Shown here: positions 10,335-22,209 of the stretch, piece after piece
Position numbering within the stretch: position 1 is the stretch's first letter
How the letters are laid out: each line of letters begins with the position of its first letter
Source: Thamnidium elegans
Taxonomy: Eukaryota > Mucoromycota > Mucoromycetes > Mucorales > Mucoraceae
DNA: 64,000 nucleotides
Reading direction: 5' to 3'
Assembly: GCA_025201345.1 (NCBI GenBank)
Contig: JAIXMG010000011.1
Span: 496,001 to 560,000 of the forward strand
Position numbers and translations under genes: made by a program
Notes under the pieces: generated by a model
Seen by the model: only the letters and a program-made list of their open reading frames with translations
Databases searched by the model: none
What the model was told of the DNA's origin: nothing

Positions 10335-10780
10335 AAACTATTTGTTTTATATCACCCACTTTTATGTGTTTATTAATTTGTTGTTGTTTTGTTGTCCGTA
10401 TTAACTGTCCAAGGAGAAAAAAAAAAGGGTACCAACCTCGTTTTTATATAAAGATTTTTTTATTATCGTTATTATTATGAAATGTGACCACTAACAAATA
10501 TTTCACACACACACACACACACAGACTATGTACACAAAAGACACACAGACACTATGGTTCTATGATATTTTTTTTTGCACTTATTGAATTATCGTTTTTA
10601 AAATATTTTTATTTTAAAAAAGGTTACAACTTTTTTTTTCAAAAAAAAGTTTTTTTTCTTTTTAAAAAAAAGGGATTATTTACAGAATGCTAAAAGGGTT
10701 TGTTTGTTTGTTTGAATTGGGAATTATAAGAGAGAAGGAGAAAGCGATATAATAAAGAAATGTGTGTTAATGAATTAAAT
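10335..10780. other. intergenic between low-complexity gene and H4, (CA)n repeat
   Basis: Contains the promoter side of the low-complexity gene, a (CA)n run at about 10503-10523 and the H4 3' flank. No gene seen. Confidence 0.6.
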
Positions 10781-12079
<1,299 letters not shown>

Positions 12080-12089
12080 ATTATAACAA

Positions 12090-12124
<35 letters not shown>

Positions 12125-12885
12125 TAAATATGCATTTTATTAATAATATAATTTTTTTTTGTATTTAACTGATTTTTATATTTCTTTCTTTCCCATATAC
12201 ACACTCAAAAAATCGATACAAGAAAAAACACCTTTTTTTTTATTTAAATCCTTTTGTACAGTTTTTTTTAAATAAATAAAAAAAATATATCTAAAACCCT
12301 TTTTTTTAAAAAAAACTAATAACTAAAAAAAAAAAAGACACGGGGAATGTGTCGTTTATTGTTTATAGTGACACAACATGTAAGGGATTTATTGTTGCAA
12401 GCGCATATGCTTTTTTTAGTGCGTGTAGCATCATCATAATACGAGCATTTATTTACAAGCATTTATTTACAAGCATGCATGATAATGATGACGAGTGGCT
12501 GTATGTGAAGAAAACTGACGTTTTTTTTTTCGGACCTTAATACATCACTCTGTATAAGTAAAACTATATACTCTTTCTATCATTTAATCAGCAAGAAGCG
12601 CCTGGAAAATAAATTCTTTTTGTCTGTATGTTGACATTAAAGCTTTTTTGTTTATAATCCCAAAACGTAATAATAAAAAAGCTTTGACCTCCTATTTTTT
12701 TTTTTTTTTTTTTTTTTGAAGTGCACCCCCACCCCCCCTTGTCTATTAATACAGATTTTTTTATTGTAAGTTATTTTATTTGTGGTAACAATTGAAAAAT
12801 TCTCAAAATGGGATTAATATAAAAAAAAAAAAAAGGTTCATTTTGACAACATGGACTCACAAAAATTTTGTGATTTTGTTTTTGT
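12080..12885. other. convergent 3' region H3 / CID-RRM gene
   Basis: Holds the H3 3' UTR with a CAA repeat (about 12090-12123), A/T homopolymers and a poly-T run near 12690-12717. No gene is supported; the open frames on both strands lack any protein-like character. Confidence 0.5.
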
Positions 12886-15690
12886 TTATTGTTGGTGATC
12901 GGAATAATGATTAACATGTATTGAAGGGTCATATTGTTGATGTTGTTGATAAAAAGCTTGACCTCTTCCACCATTTCTAATAGGAGAGTTTTGTTGATCG
13001 TTATACCTTGATGGAGGAGAAGAATGGATAGCATAGTCATCATGATGGTTGCCACCACCACCGCCGCCACTAAATCTACCTCTCTTTCTACTACTATTTA
13101 TTTCTTCAAAGTTAGCACCACTAGGTCCTTGACGTTTAAAAGCACCAGTGCGAGCAGGTTGATTATTATCATCCGCATTTTTCCATTCAGGTCTGTACTG
13201 AGCTTCAGGTTCCTCTACCGTCATGAATTCTCTGACAGGTTGACCTTGAAATCCACCTACAGGAGCAGTCATCAAATTATCTTTTTCTTCATGACTTAAT
13301 TCAGCTAAAGGAATAATCGAATCTCCACGATCATAATTAAAATGTTTTTTTGGTCCAAACCCAAAAGCCCAATTGACTTTGACAGGTACATCTTCAACCA
13401 CAAGTCCTACACTACCATATTTAGCTGCTTCCGTAGATGCTCTGGTGAGAAATTTAAGGAATGCATTATGTCTACCCTTGAGCTTTTTAGATACAATCAC
13501 ACTAGCTAATTCTCCATATTTGGAAAATAAATGTGCCACATCTTCTTTTTCATAATCGTCTGGGATAGGCCCGACAAACAATGTACGTGTAAGAACTAAT
13601 TTTTTTAATTGTAAATTATATGTCCTCATTTGTTTTGTTTAAAAAATAAAAAAAAATGGCTTACCTTTAATACACCCAGGGGGTAAAGAAGTGTCACTGA
13701 CAGGATCAGCGCCCTTAATAGTAGCGCGTTGTTGAAATTGCTGTTGTTGTGGTTGGTGTTGAGGAGATTGATATGATGACTGTGGCTGATACTGTTGAGG
13801 TTGATATGATTGTTGTTGAGGGGGTTGATACTGTTGAGGTTGGGGAGGTTGATACGATTGTTGTTGTTGATATGCAGACTGTGGGTTTTGATATGGAGCA
13901 GGTTGATACTGAGATCGAATAGTAGTAGTAGTAGGCTGAATTGGTAATGGTGCTTGATTATTATTATTAACTACACGAGGATCTTGAATATTTTGACGTT
14001 GTAACCAAGGATCTTGTGGAGCTTCATTAACAGATCCCCACCTTGATTTTCTTTCACCTGATACGCGTGCAGCAGGGTGGGGAATAGAAGGTCCTTGTGG
14101 TGGTGGCCAATTGTTTCTTTGACGTGGATCGTTACGCATACGAGGATCAGAAGGTGGAGAAGGTGAGGTAGTCACAGCAGCAGCAGTAGTAGTAGTAGCA
14201 GCATCAGGTGTAGAAACTAAACCGCCTAATAGTTTGGCAAGTGCTGGCGGAAGTGCATCAGGTACAGCAGTAACAGGTTCAGGAGCAGTAGCAGGAACCA
14301 AACCAGGGATATTTAAGTTTGCTAAACTTCCATTTCCGATATTACTAAGAGTAGCCAAGAGTAAAGCAGTATCAACAGGAGGTGGTGATGTAACTACATA
14401 TTGTAATTATGGGGGGGTTTTTTTTTTAGTCATTCAAATAAAAACACTCTCAAAATAAATATATATATATATATATATATACGCGTACGTATATATATAA
14501 AAAAAGGGCCCAAAAAGGATTTGGATTAAAAGAAAAAAAATAATATTTTATATATGAATAATAACCTTTTTCTTGTTGCTTAGTTCCACCGTCATTCATC
14601 GAACCGCTATTCAAAAATGATCTTTTGACATACTGAACCACATCTTTGGAATAAACGCTTCCCTGTTCCCAGAAATCGAGTGTCTTTTTGACTTTATCCT
14701 ATTTTATTTACCAGAGATTACATAAGAAAAACCATACAATATAAAAGTCTTGTGCATTTTTTTTTTAATCGTTAAAAAAAAAGGGTAGTTGTGTGTGTGT
14801 GTGTGTCATTTTTTTTTTTTTTTGCCGCATATTTTCTTCAGAACTATCTAATGCAGATAGTTTTTTTTTTTTTGCAGAACAAAAAATAACAATAATAAAG
14901 GGTAAACTTGCATAGTAGTAAGAATATATAAAGAAGGTATCAAAGAAAGAAAGAAACAAAACAGAGAGAGAACATCATTTAATCCAATAAAAAGTTGATA
15001 TTTAACAGCGATAGAATTACCTTTTATTCCAATTTTTTTTTTTTTTTTTTTTTTTTTATAAACCTTCCGTTACACCTTTTTTTTTTTCTTCTTGAACTGA
15101 ATACTTTCTCTCTATTTCTTTTTCTTTTTTCTTTTTTACCTGTCTTTTTTTCTTCTTCTTGTTGTGTGCAATAAAGGGAGAAGAGAGAGGAAGGGAGAGG
15201 GAAAGGAAGATAAAATAAAATAAAGAGGGTATCTTCTAAATTAAAAAAAAAAAAAAAAAAAATTGTTACCTTATCCTTTGATGTACATGGTTCGAAACAT
15301 CCTATCAACGAATCGTCTTTCAAAACTATTGCAAATCGCTTGAGATAACCATCAGCTTCGTGAGGCCCCTCGTTGTTCTCTTCCCGTTTTCTTTGTTGTT
15401 TATGTACAGCACGTGAGATAGCATCAATCACATACAAACCTGCTAAACGATAATCTGGTGGTGCTGTCTCAATAAAACGAGTGATACATTGAATAATATA
15501 GTTATGGTGCTATAAAACTTTTTTTTAGCTTTTTTTTTATTTTTTTTTTAATTGTACATAAACTAACCTTTGGATGAGCAGTTGCTAAAGATTGAAGACC
15601 TGTAATCTTGGAAGCAGAAACCGGTAATTTACTTTCTAATATAGCCTTCAAATCTTTATCAAAGAGTGTTCTATCCCAAGTGTCTGTCAT
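12886..15690 (-). CDS. CID and RRM protein, Nrd1/Seb1 family
   Basis: Binds the RNA polymerase II C-terminal domain and nascent RNA; Nrd1 (budding yeast) and Seb1 (fission yeast) act in termination and poly(A)-site choice. Exons: 15690-15568, 15509-15270, 14698-14566, 14393-13665, 13595-12886; 644 aa. Residues 1 to about 145 form a CID (DTWDRTLFDKDLKAILESKL... YRLAGLYVIDAISRAV... KVKKTLDFWEQGSVYSK). A Pro/Gln-rich linker follows with RKSRWGS and long Q-rich stretches, then an RRM near residues 408-480 (RTLFVGPIP as RNP2; HNAFLKFLTR as RNP1). Next comes VNWAFGFGPKKHFNYDRGDS, a segment diagnostic of this family, and a Gly/Gln-rich tail. The third intron-exon gap (15269-14699, 571 nt) is long for this gene set, but the CID reads through it without loss. 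Confidence 0.88.
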
Positions 15691-15875
15691 TTTAAATAAA
15701 AAAAGGTTGGGTAATGGGAAGAAAAAAAAGAAGAAAAAAAAACTTTTTTTATTTTTTTCAACTTTTTTTTTTCCTTTCATCTTGCGTCACAAATTTTCTT
15801 CAAACGGTCACTTGAGATTTTAAATCTCAGAGGACTTTTGCAAAAATAATAAGTATCCCAATAAAAGTGGACCAG

Positions 15876-15994
15876 TGGTGGACAGTGTGTCCCCAACTCC
15901 ATTTGAGACAGAAAAGGTATTTCATAATTTTCAGTGCTTAAAAAAAAATACTTTTTAAAATACCCAAAGTATTTTGGAGACACGGGGTCCACCA
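15876..15994. repeat. imperfect inverted repeat, MITE-like foldback
   Basis: The left arm TGGTGGACAGTGTGTCCCCA (15876-15895) matches the reverse complement of 15994-15975 at 16 of 20 positions. The inner region contains a second palindrome (AAAATAC...GTATTTT, 15957-15975). Small, non-coding and foldback-prone, it resembles a short non-autonomous element, but no target-site duplication was identified. Confidence 0.3.
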
Positions 15995-16107
15995 TTGAAC
16001 GCGGTGAATAGTAATATCAGATAGTTACCTGTAACAGAGAAATCTTACAAGCTCAAGCTGATGATTTTAAGAGCGTTACATCAATGCTTTTAAAACATGG
16101 TGAGAAC

Positions 16108-16108
<1 letters not shown>

Positions 16109-16175
<67 letters not shown>
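16109..16175. repeat. 67-nt poly-T tract
   Basis: Uninterrupted T run, the longest in the window. Similar runs occur at 21784-21826 and 34749-34794. Length may be affected by sequencing error. Confidence 0.9.
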
Positions 16176-17205
16176 CGATTTACTAACAACATAAATGGTA
16201 AAAGTTAAAATTCTGCAAGATTTAATATATTTGACAATTAATCTTGTAAAAAACAGAGATAAAAACTAGCTATGATGGCGTTTCTGATGGAGGTTTAATA
16301 CAAGGATATATATAAGAAGTGGTATGATTGTTTAATATTTTCCGTAGTCATCACCTCTATTAACGTTATCTCTATTTTACTAGGTTTCTATTTGCGGGCC
16401 TATTATTATGGTAAGAATGCTTCTTTTATTTATACACATGCATTCAAATTTATACTTACTATTTTTATTAGATTTTTTTTTAAAGATTTTTTTTTAAAGA
16501 TTGTTTTTTTTTATAATACACTGTTGCCTCGCTTGTCTATTATTGTTTTGAATATAGTTTGACCTGTTTATTTATATGTGTATCTATCATTTTTAATTTA
16601 TATATCACTTCTTTCTTTATATTATAAGACAGTTTAATTGTTTTTATTTTATATGTAATAAGCTATATTGTTTTTTTTTGCACTTTATAATAAACTGAAC
16701 TCATAATTTATTCCTTATATTATTACGTATAATTTATTTATCACTGTTGTATTTTAAAGCTGTAAAAAGAAATGTTTTTTGTTTAATACAATAAATCTTG
16801 TTATCCGTGAGAGTAACTTTTTTTTTTTTATCCCATCAGATCCAGTTTTTCCACGGGGGTTTTTGTTAAAAAAAAAACTGATGAGAGCAAACTGGGTTAA
16901 AAAAAGCCTTCATGTTGTATGTTGTTTAATCACATTGCCATAAAAGAAGAAACTAAAGGTATTTAGCCATAATATTCTATTAAAGAACACACATTAGCAA
17001 TACTGAACTACTTTGTACCTCCCTCGAAAAGGGTACATTTGCTTATATATACAACACAGAGATAGATAAAATGATAAATAATAACCTGGACGTGTTATTT
17101 TGATATATTATCCATATTTTTAGCAGTTGATAAAAAAAAAATTTATAAAAAGCTATCAGCTTGTTTTCTTTTTTCTTTCTTCCACTGCTCTTCCTTCTGC
17201 TAAAA

Positions 17206-17310
17206 ATGGGTAAAAGAAAACGAAAAAAACATCGCGAAGAAGAAGAACGTAAGAGGCTTACTTGTTATACTTATGATGCTCTTGATGATCCTACTGGATA
17301 CACGCAATGA
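17206..17310 (+). CDS. small basic-acidic ORF, 34 aa
   Basis: ATG to TGA encodes a 34-residue peptide beginning MGKRKRKKHREEEERKRLTC. It was kept because of its promoter context: TATAAAAA lies about 60 bp upstream (near 17143), then a pyrimidine-rich leader, the same arrangement as the recognised genes in this window. The N-terminal half is a highly charged K/R/E segment that would be helical and could be a nuclear localisation signal. A poly-A run follows the stop at once. It could be a true microprotein or the 5' remnant of a longer, decayed gene. Not recognised. Confidence 0.35.
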   Translation: MGKRKRKKHREEEERKRLTCYTYDALDDPTGYTQ

Positions 17311-18354
17311 CAAAAAAAAAAAAAAAAAAAAAAAAAATTGAAGTAAAACTTTCCTCCTTTTTCTATATGTTAACAATGTATATCTTTTTCGCCCCTGGTC
17401 ACCTGAAAAATACACGCTTTAAAGCGGGTAGAAATATTTTAAGCTAACATTTTTTTATTTCCTTTTTGGGATCTGGAATATTGATACTATTCGGTATATT
17501 ATTAGCATAGTATACATGACCTGTAACTAAATTATTATATTTATATATATGGATATTGGAGCAACATTTTTTTTTTGGGTCGTTTGTACTTGTATGTTAA
17601 AGATAAAGAAATAATTATTCTTATTGTCAAATGATACGTAACAGTTTTTGTTTCTGATCTATGGTTTCTCTTTTTTTTCTTTTTAAAAAAAAAACTCGAA
17701 CAAGTTATTAATAATATTTTTCAAAAAGACACCTATTTCTTATCTTTATACAACATCTTAATGAGAGCCAAGATATCTATAATAAACTGCGACGGTCAAT
17801 TATATACAAGAGGTACACAAAAAGACTTGTGAGCAACTAGCCCAGACTTTACAATCAGCCCTACTTTCGTTTAGTCAAGACAATATATCTCAAAATAACT
17901 TTTCTCTGTTTAGTTATCTATATATCTGCTTGGCGATACAATAAATGCAGGATGAATCGACCTATTTAAATGTCCAATTGAAAATCTTTTTTAAAAACAA
18001 AGGCGATATGCATGCAATAACCTCGTTTCAAAATAAAACATAATATACAACTACAGCTAAACTAAATAATGGTCACCGATATCCAAGTAGTGTTTGAGGT
18101 GGCACTATAAGTGTGCAGGGAACAACACCGTGAGAGAAGATAATTTAAAAAGCGAATGATTGTAAACTGACTTGAGAGCAATGGCTCACTGGAGAGTAAA
18201 CACTTAATTGGGTGATTAATAAGCTGAATTTCCTTGGACCTTACTGCAAAGTATTACCATTTATATTTATTGCTCAACTGCGCCAAAAAGGGCCAAGAAT
18301 AAAGACTCATTTAGACAAAGCTGCGCCTCGCTTACTTATTGCGGTTTGGTGTTA

Positions 18355-18388
<34 letters not shown>

Positions 18389-20344
18389 TTGTATAAAAAC
18401 GATTTGGTGTTACAAGATACATATTTAAGAGTGTACAGAGTGTATCTTGTTACAAGTTGTCAAAAAAAGAAAGAGACAAAGAAGAAGAACGTCTAATTTG
18501 TTAAACTGGAACAATTGTAGTCAGGGTTACGTTAGTTCAGGGCGAACAAAATGTCTTTAAAAAAATCCAACTTCAAAGTTTATTGTCTTAAAGTCGGAAC
18601 TTTTTTTTTCAGGTTTTTTTCCCCCCAGTTATTATTACATATAAAGTTGATAATCTACGATATGAACATGTTATTGTACCTAAAAAAGGTTTTCTTTTTG
18701 GATTTTTTGGGATTACAATAAAGTAGGGGTCCTATACCCATTTTTATGGCTTCTATGATATATAGGATATTATGCGCGTGTCTGGTATGTGTCCTTCTAT
18801 GCGCGCACTATATTACTCGTCCGTAAACACTTGAATAGAGATATGTATAGCCATTGAGATAATCCTGCAGTATTATATTAATTCGAAAAAAAAGAGTTTA
18901 TTATTACTTTCTCTTTTCATTTTTTTTTTTTTTTTTTTTTTGGCATGATAAAAGGACCCGATCCTTTATTTATTGAAGATTTACGTTTCCTTGTACATGA
19001 AAAATGTTTAGCCGAAAAGTGATGAATACTTGTTTATTTTCCGTTTGTCATTTCAAGTATTTTGGCCCAGTTGAAGTTAGCTAAATATGTCACCGGAAAT
19101 GAGATAGTTAGAATACTTGAAGCTTAATAACACTCATGTAGCGTAAGAAGGTAAGTTATAAGTATGAAACGCACTTCTGTCGATCACACACACACAGCTT
19201 TTTACAATTCTCTCATTTTAACTTATGCTCTATATAAAATAATTTAGTTTTTTGCACGCTCTATTTACATGTTCAATTATGTTTATTCACATAAAAAGGA
19301 AACAAGCGTAAATCAAGAAGCTGTAACAGCAATTGCATACTTGAAAATAAAAATGATTATCTGACGCATGTAAATACAAGTATTATGAAATAGCTGTATA
19401 AGTAAGACATGAGGAGTTAATAGATCACGTGAATAATTAATCGCGAAAAAAAGAGGGTCTTTTAACCAGAAAACATACTTTTTTTTTTTTTTATTTTTTT
19501 TCTGTTTTTTTTTTCTGAGTAGTGATGAGTGAACATTTCTCCCAGTAAACTAAACATCTAAGGATAGTAAAATTCCATCTTGCTGGCGTCATGAAGTTTC
19601 ATATATATCTTCTGGACAATTAAGTTTGACTAAGCTCTCTTTCTTTAGGACGAAGAGTAGGTTGTTTCTTTTTAAAAGTTTAGTAAACAATAGGAGTGCT
19701 GCATAAATATTGTAGTTACTAAATAAAAGATTTCTTTGTGTTCATTATAACCTACCGACTTGTAATACAATATTTAAATCTATATTTAATGTTGTTTCTT
19801 CTCGGAAGAAATGGTTTAATTTGGAATGGACTTCGTTTAAAATACATGTTATTGACAATTGAATTTTACTATTGTATGAATATTTTATGGAATCACGTTT
19901 TAAGGGGATAGGAAATGCCAGTGCTCTAGTTATATAATGTGTGGCTTAATTGTGCAGTTCTAATTTAGCATAATGTAACTATTTTTAAGCTGCCATTTCA
20001 AAATAGGTTACACATTAAAAATGACTGCACTATCACCATACTTGTAAGCATGACATAAATAGAGTGTACTTATATATATTGAAGTGTGAAACATTTAGAA
20101 GGTTTGTCTATCATCATGTATACCAGGGGCTAACAACACAACTTTATTATAAAGAAAAAAAAAAAAAACGAAAAACGTGGATTATAATGTTTGTTTTTAA
20201 ATACGTTTTGGGAAAGAAACCTATTAAAAAAACGCCATATTACTTCTATTTTGAGTAGAGCCGATTTAACTATAAAAACCTTTTTTTTTTTTTCTTTTTT
20301 TTTTTTCACTTCTTTATTTATTTACCCTTTTTTTTTTTCGCTTA
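17311..20344. other. gene-poor interval, nothing supported
   Basis: About 3 kb of AT-rich DNA with poly-T runs (about 18358-18387 and 18919-18941) and a short CA run near 19188. Open frames such as 18212-18496 span homopolymers and show no family signature. The last 75 bp hold the TATA box (20271-20278) of the next gene. Confidence 0.45.
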
Positions 20345-20950
20345 ATGTCATATACCATAAAATCACAGACAGAAAAAAAAAGACAAAGTATTTATACCTG
20401 TATTCGCTATGCTACAAAATTGATTAAACTTCGTACTGATATTCGTAAGCATCGAACTCAACCAAATGTTATTAAACCCATCAAACCAAAATATTATAAC
20501 AACAATAGTAGTCATTATTTTTATGGTGATGATGATGATGATGAAGAAGAAGAAGATCTGTATGACGAAAAGCATAATTCTATCAATATTAAATATAGTT
20601 CGCGTCATGAAAGTCAGCTTGCACTCCCTTCAAGAGATACATATATAAGTACCACAAGCATAATTTGTGAACAAAATTTTGACAACAATCAAGATGAAGA
20701 AGAAGAAGAAGACCAAGAATTTGATTATAATGAATCATTGGATGACGATGATGACAGTTACTTTGATAGCTATATGATGGAAGATGAAGATGAGGACTCA
20801 TATTCTTCTGCACTAAAAAAGCTATCTGGTATATCTTTTAAATCCAACAACAAACCCAATAGAGCTGTATTAATAACACTATCGTCTTGTTCTTTGGCCG
20901 CTGCAAATGCTGCTAGACAAAGGCGACAAAAAATTAGAATTAGTCGCTAA
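20345..20950 (+). CDS. acidic low-complexity protein, 201 aa
   Basis: Single-exon frame preceded by TATAAAAAC at about 20271-20279 and a pyrimidine-rich leader, so probably a real gene. The N-terminus is basic (SQTEKKRQSIYTCIRYATKL, then RTDIRKHR). The middle is made of acidic runs (DDDDDEEEEDLYD; QDEEEEEDQEF; ESLDDDDDSYFDSYMMEDED), and the C-terminus is basic again (ANAARQRRQKIRISR). Such a charge pattern is common in chromatin or nucleolar proteins, but no domain is recognisable and no function is assigned. Confidence 0.6.
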   Translation: MSYTIKSQTEKKRQSIYTCIRYATKLIKLRTDIRKHRTQPNVIKPIKPKYYNNNSSHYFYGDDDDDEEEEDLYDEKHNSINIKYSSRHESQLALPSRDTYISTTSIICEQNFDNNQDEEEEEDQEFDYNESLDDDDDSYFDSYMMEDEDEDSYSSALKKLSGISFKSNNKPNRAVLITLSSCSLAAANAARQRRQKIRISR

Positions 20951-21780
20951 AAAAAAACTTATATATACTTTTATTTCATTATTTATATAATTATATTTCA
21001 TTATACATATCATATATAGTTACTTCTTATACATTTATTATACGCATCACATCATCCCCCCCCCTTTTTTTTTGCTTTCTTCCTTTTTATTTATTAAAGT
21101 TTACTTCTACCACATACGTATACGTAACTACGTGCGACATGTTCCTTTTTGTTGTTATTGTCACTTGATAATGCATGCACATATCAGCCCTGTGTAACAA
21201 GAAAAAAGAATTATATTTAATAATAGATAACAACTTTCAGTAAATGACACGAATAAAATGTATATCTTTTTCCAATTCAAGTATATAATAAACATTTTAT
21301 ATAAATAAATACGTAAGTAGTGTATTGATCTCATGAGTATAGATACCGTTTTCAGACCAATAAAATGAAAGTCGATGAATTATAAACCACAACTTGTTTT
21401 CGTCAATTAAAAAAGAAGATGTATAACTCACCCCCCTTCATCCCTTTAATGTCGACATAATGAACCAAGTTATATTTTACAGTTGTGGCAAAAAAAAAAA
21501 AAAAAAAAAAATGCACAGGGACACTGTCTAAAAAACACTTCCATTACTACTACTTTTTCTTTTATATGCATCTTACTTTTCTAGTTCACTATGCATGACC
21601 ATGAGGGGGGATGGGGGATCTGGAGTCATAGTACCACCAGTGTTTACTGTTTGGGGGTCTAAATGTATATGTATAGAAAACGTATCGAATAAAGAGTAAT
21701 TCCTCTCGTGTGCGTGTACTGTTTTTTATTTTGCTCTCTTTTTTTTTTTTCGTCCCTAAAATTTAAATAGGTATATACAT

Positions 21781-21831
<51 letters not shown>

Positions 21832-22209
21832 TGCTTTAAAAAGCTATTCAGCCGAATCAAAGGGCAATCCTCCGATTCGTTAGCTCTATCAATTCCATTG
21901 TGCGATAGATAGTTATATATTCTCTCTCCATTGTTTAAAACCCGATAAGTCATTGGTTTTTTTTTATTGTATAAACAAGGTTTTATTTGTGTAATAATCA
22001 ATATTTATTTCAGGGATTGAGGTACAGTGTATATATAATGATTAGTGTAATTGTTACAAATGAATAGCGTTCTAATAGTATAAAAAAAAAAAAAGTGTGT
22101 TACAAGAAAAAAAAAGGAACTTTGTTTGCTGTTGATGAGGGGAAGTGTAGTGTTACATGGGTAGGGTGTACAAGAAAAAGGAGAGAAATGGACGAAAAAA
22201 ATTTTTTTT
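20951..22209. other. convergent intergenic region
   Basis: The 3' flanks of the acidic-protein gene and the DEP-RGS gene meet here. There is a poly-C/poly-T junction near 21057-21075, a poly-A run near 21490-21510, and a 43-nt poly-T run at 21784-21826. No gene seen. Confidence 0.5.

Larger units (their letters stand above)
15691..17205. other. gene-poor interval with repeat and exon-like fragment
   Basis: Contains a foldback repeat (15876-15994), an exon-like block at 16038-16099 bounded by ACAG and GGTGAGA that reads EILQAQADDFKSVTSMLLKH, and a 67-nt poly-T run (16109-16175). Otherwise AT-rich sequence with no supported gene. The exon-like block may be a relic; I do not recognise the protein. 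Confidence 0.35.

Noticed and set aside
15024..15437. 137-codon frame spanning the end of exon 2 and the long intron of the Nrd1/Seb1-like gene
   Set aside because: Its first part is the real CID exon; the rest is intron sequence with homopolymers, and splicing at 15270 restores the CID.
16850..16905. Possible inverted repeat between CCCATCAGATCCAG and CTGATGAGAGCAAACTGGG
   Set aside because: Matches are short and out of register; no stable stem or terminal repeat results.
18212..18496. 94-codon frame on the plus strand
   Set aside because: It runs through a long poly-T tract and has no conserved segment.
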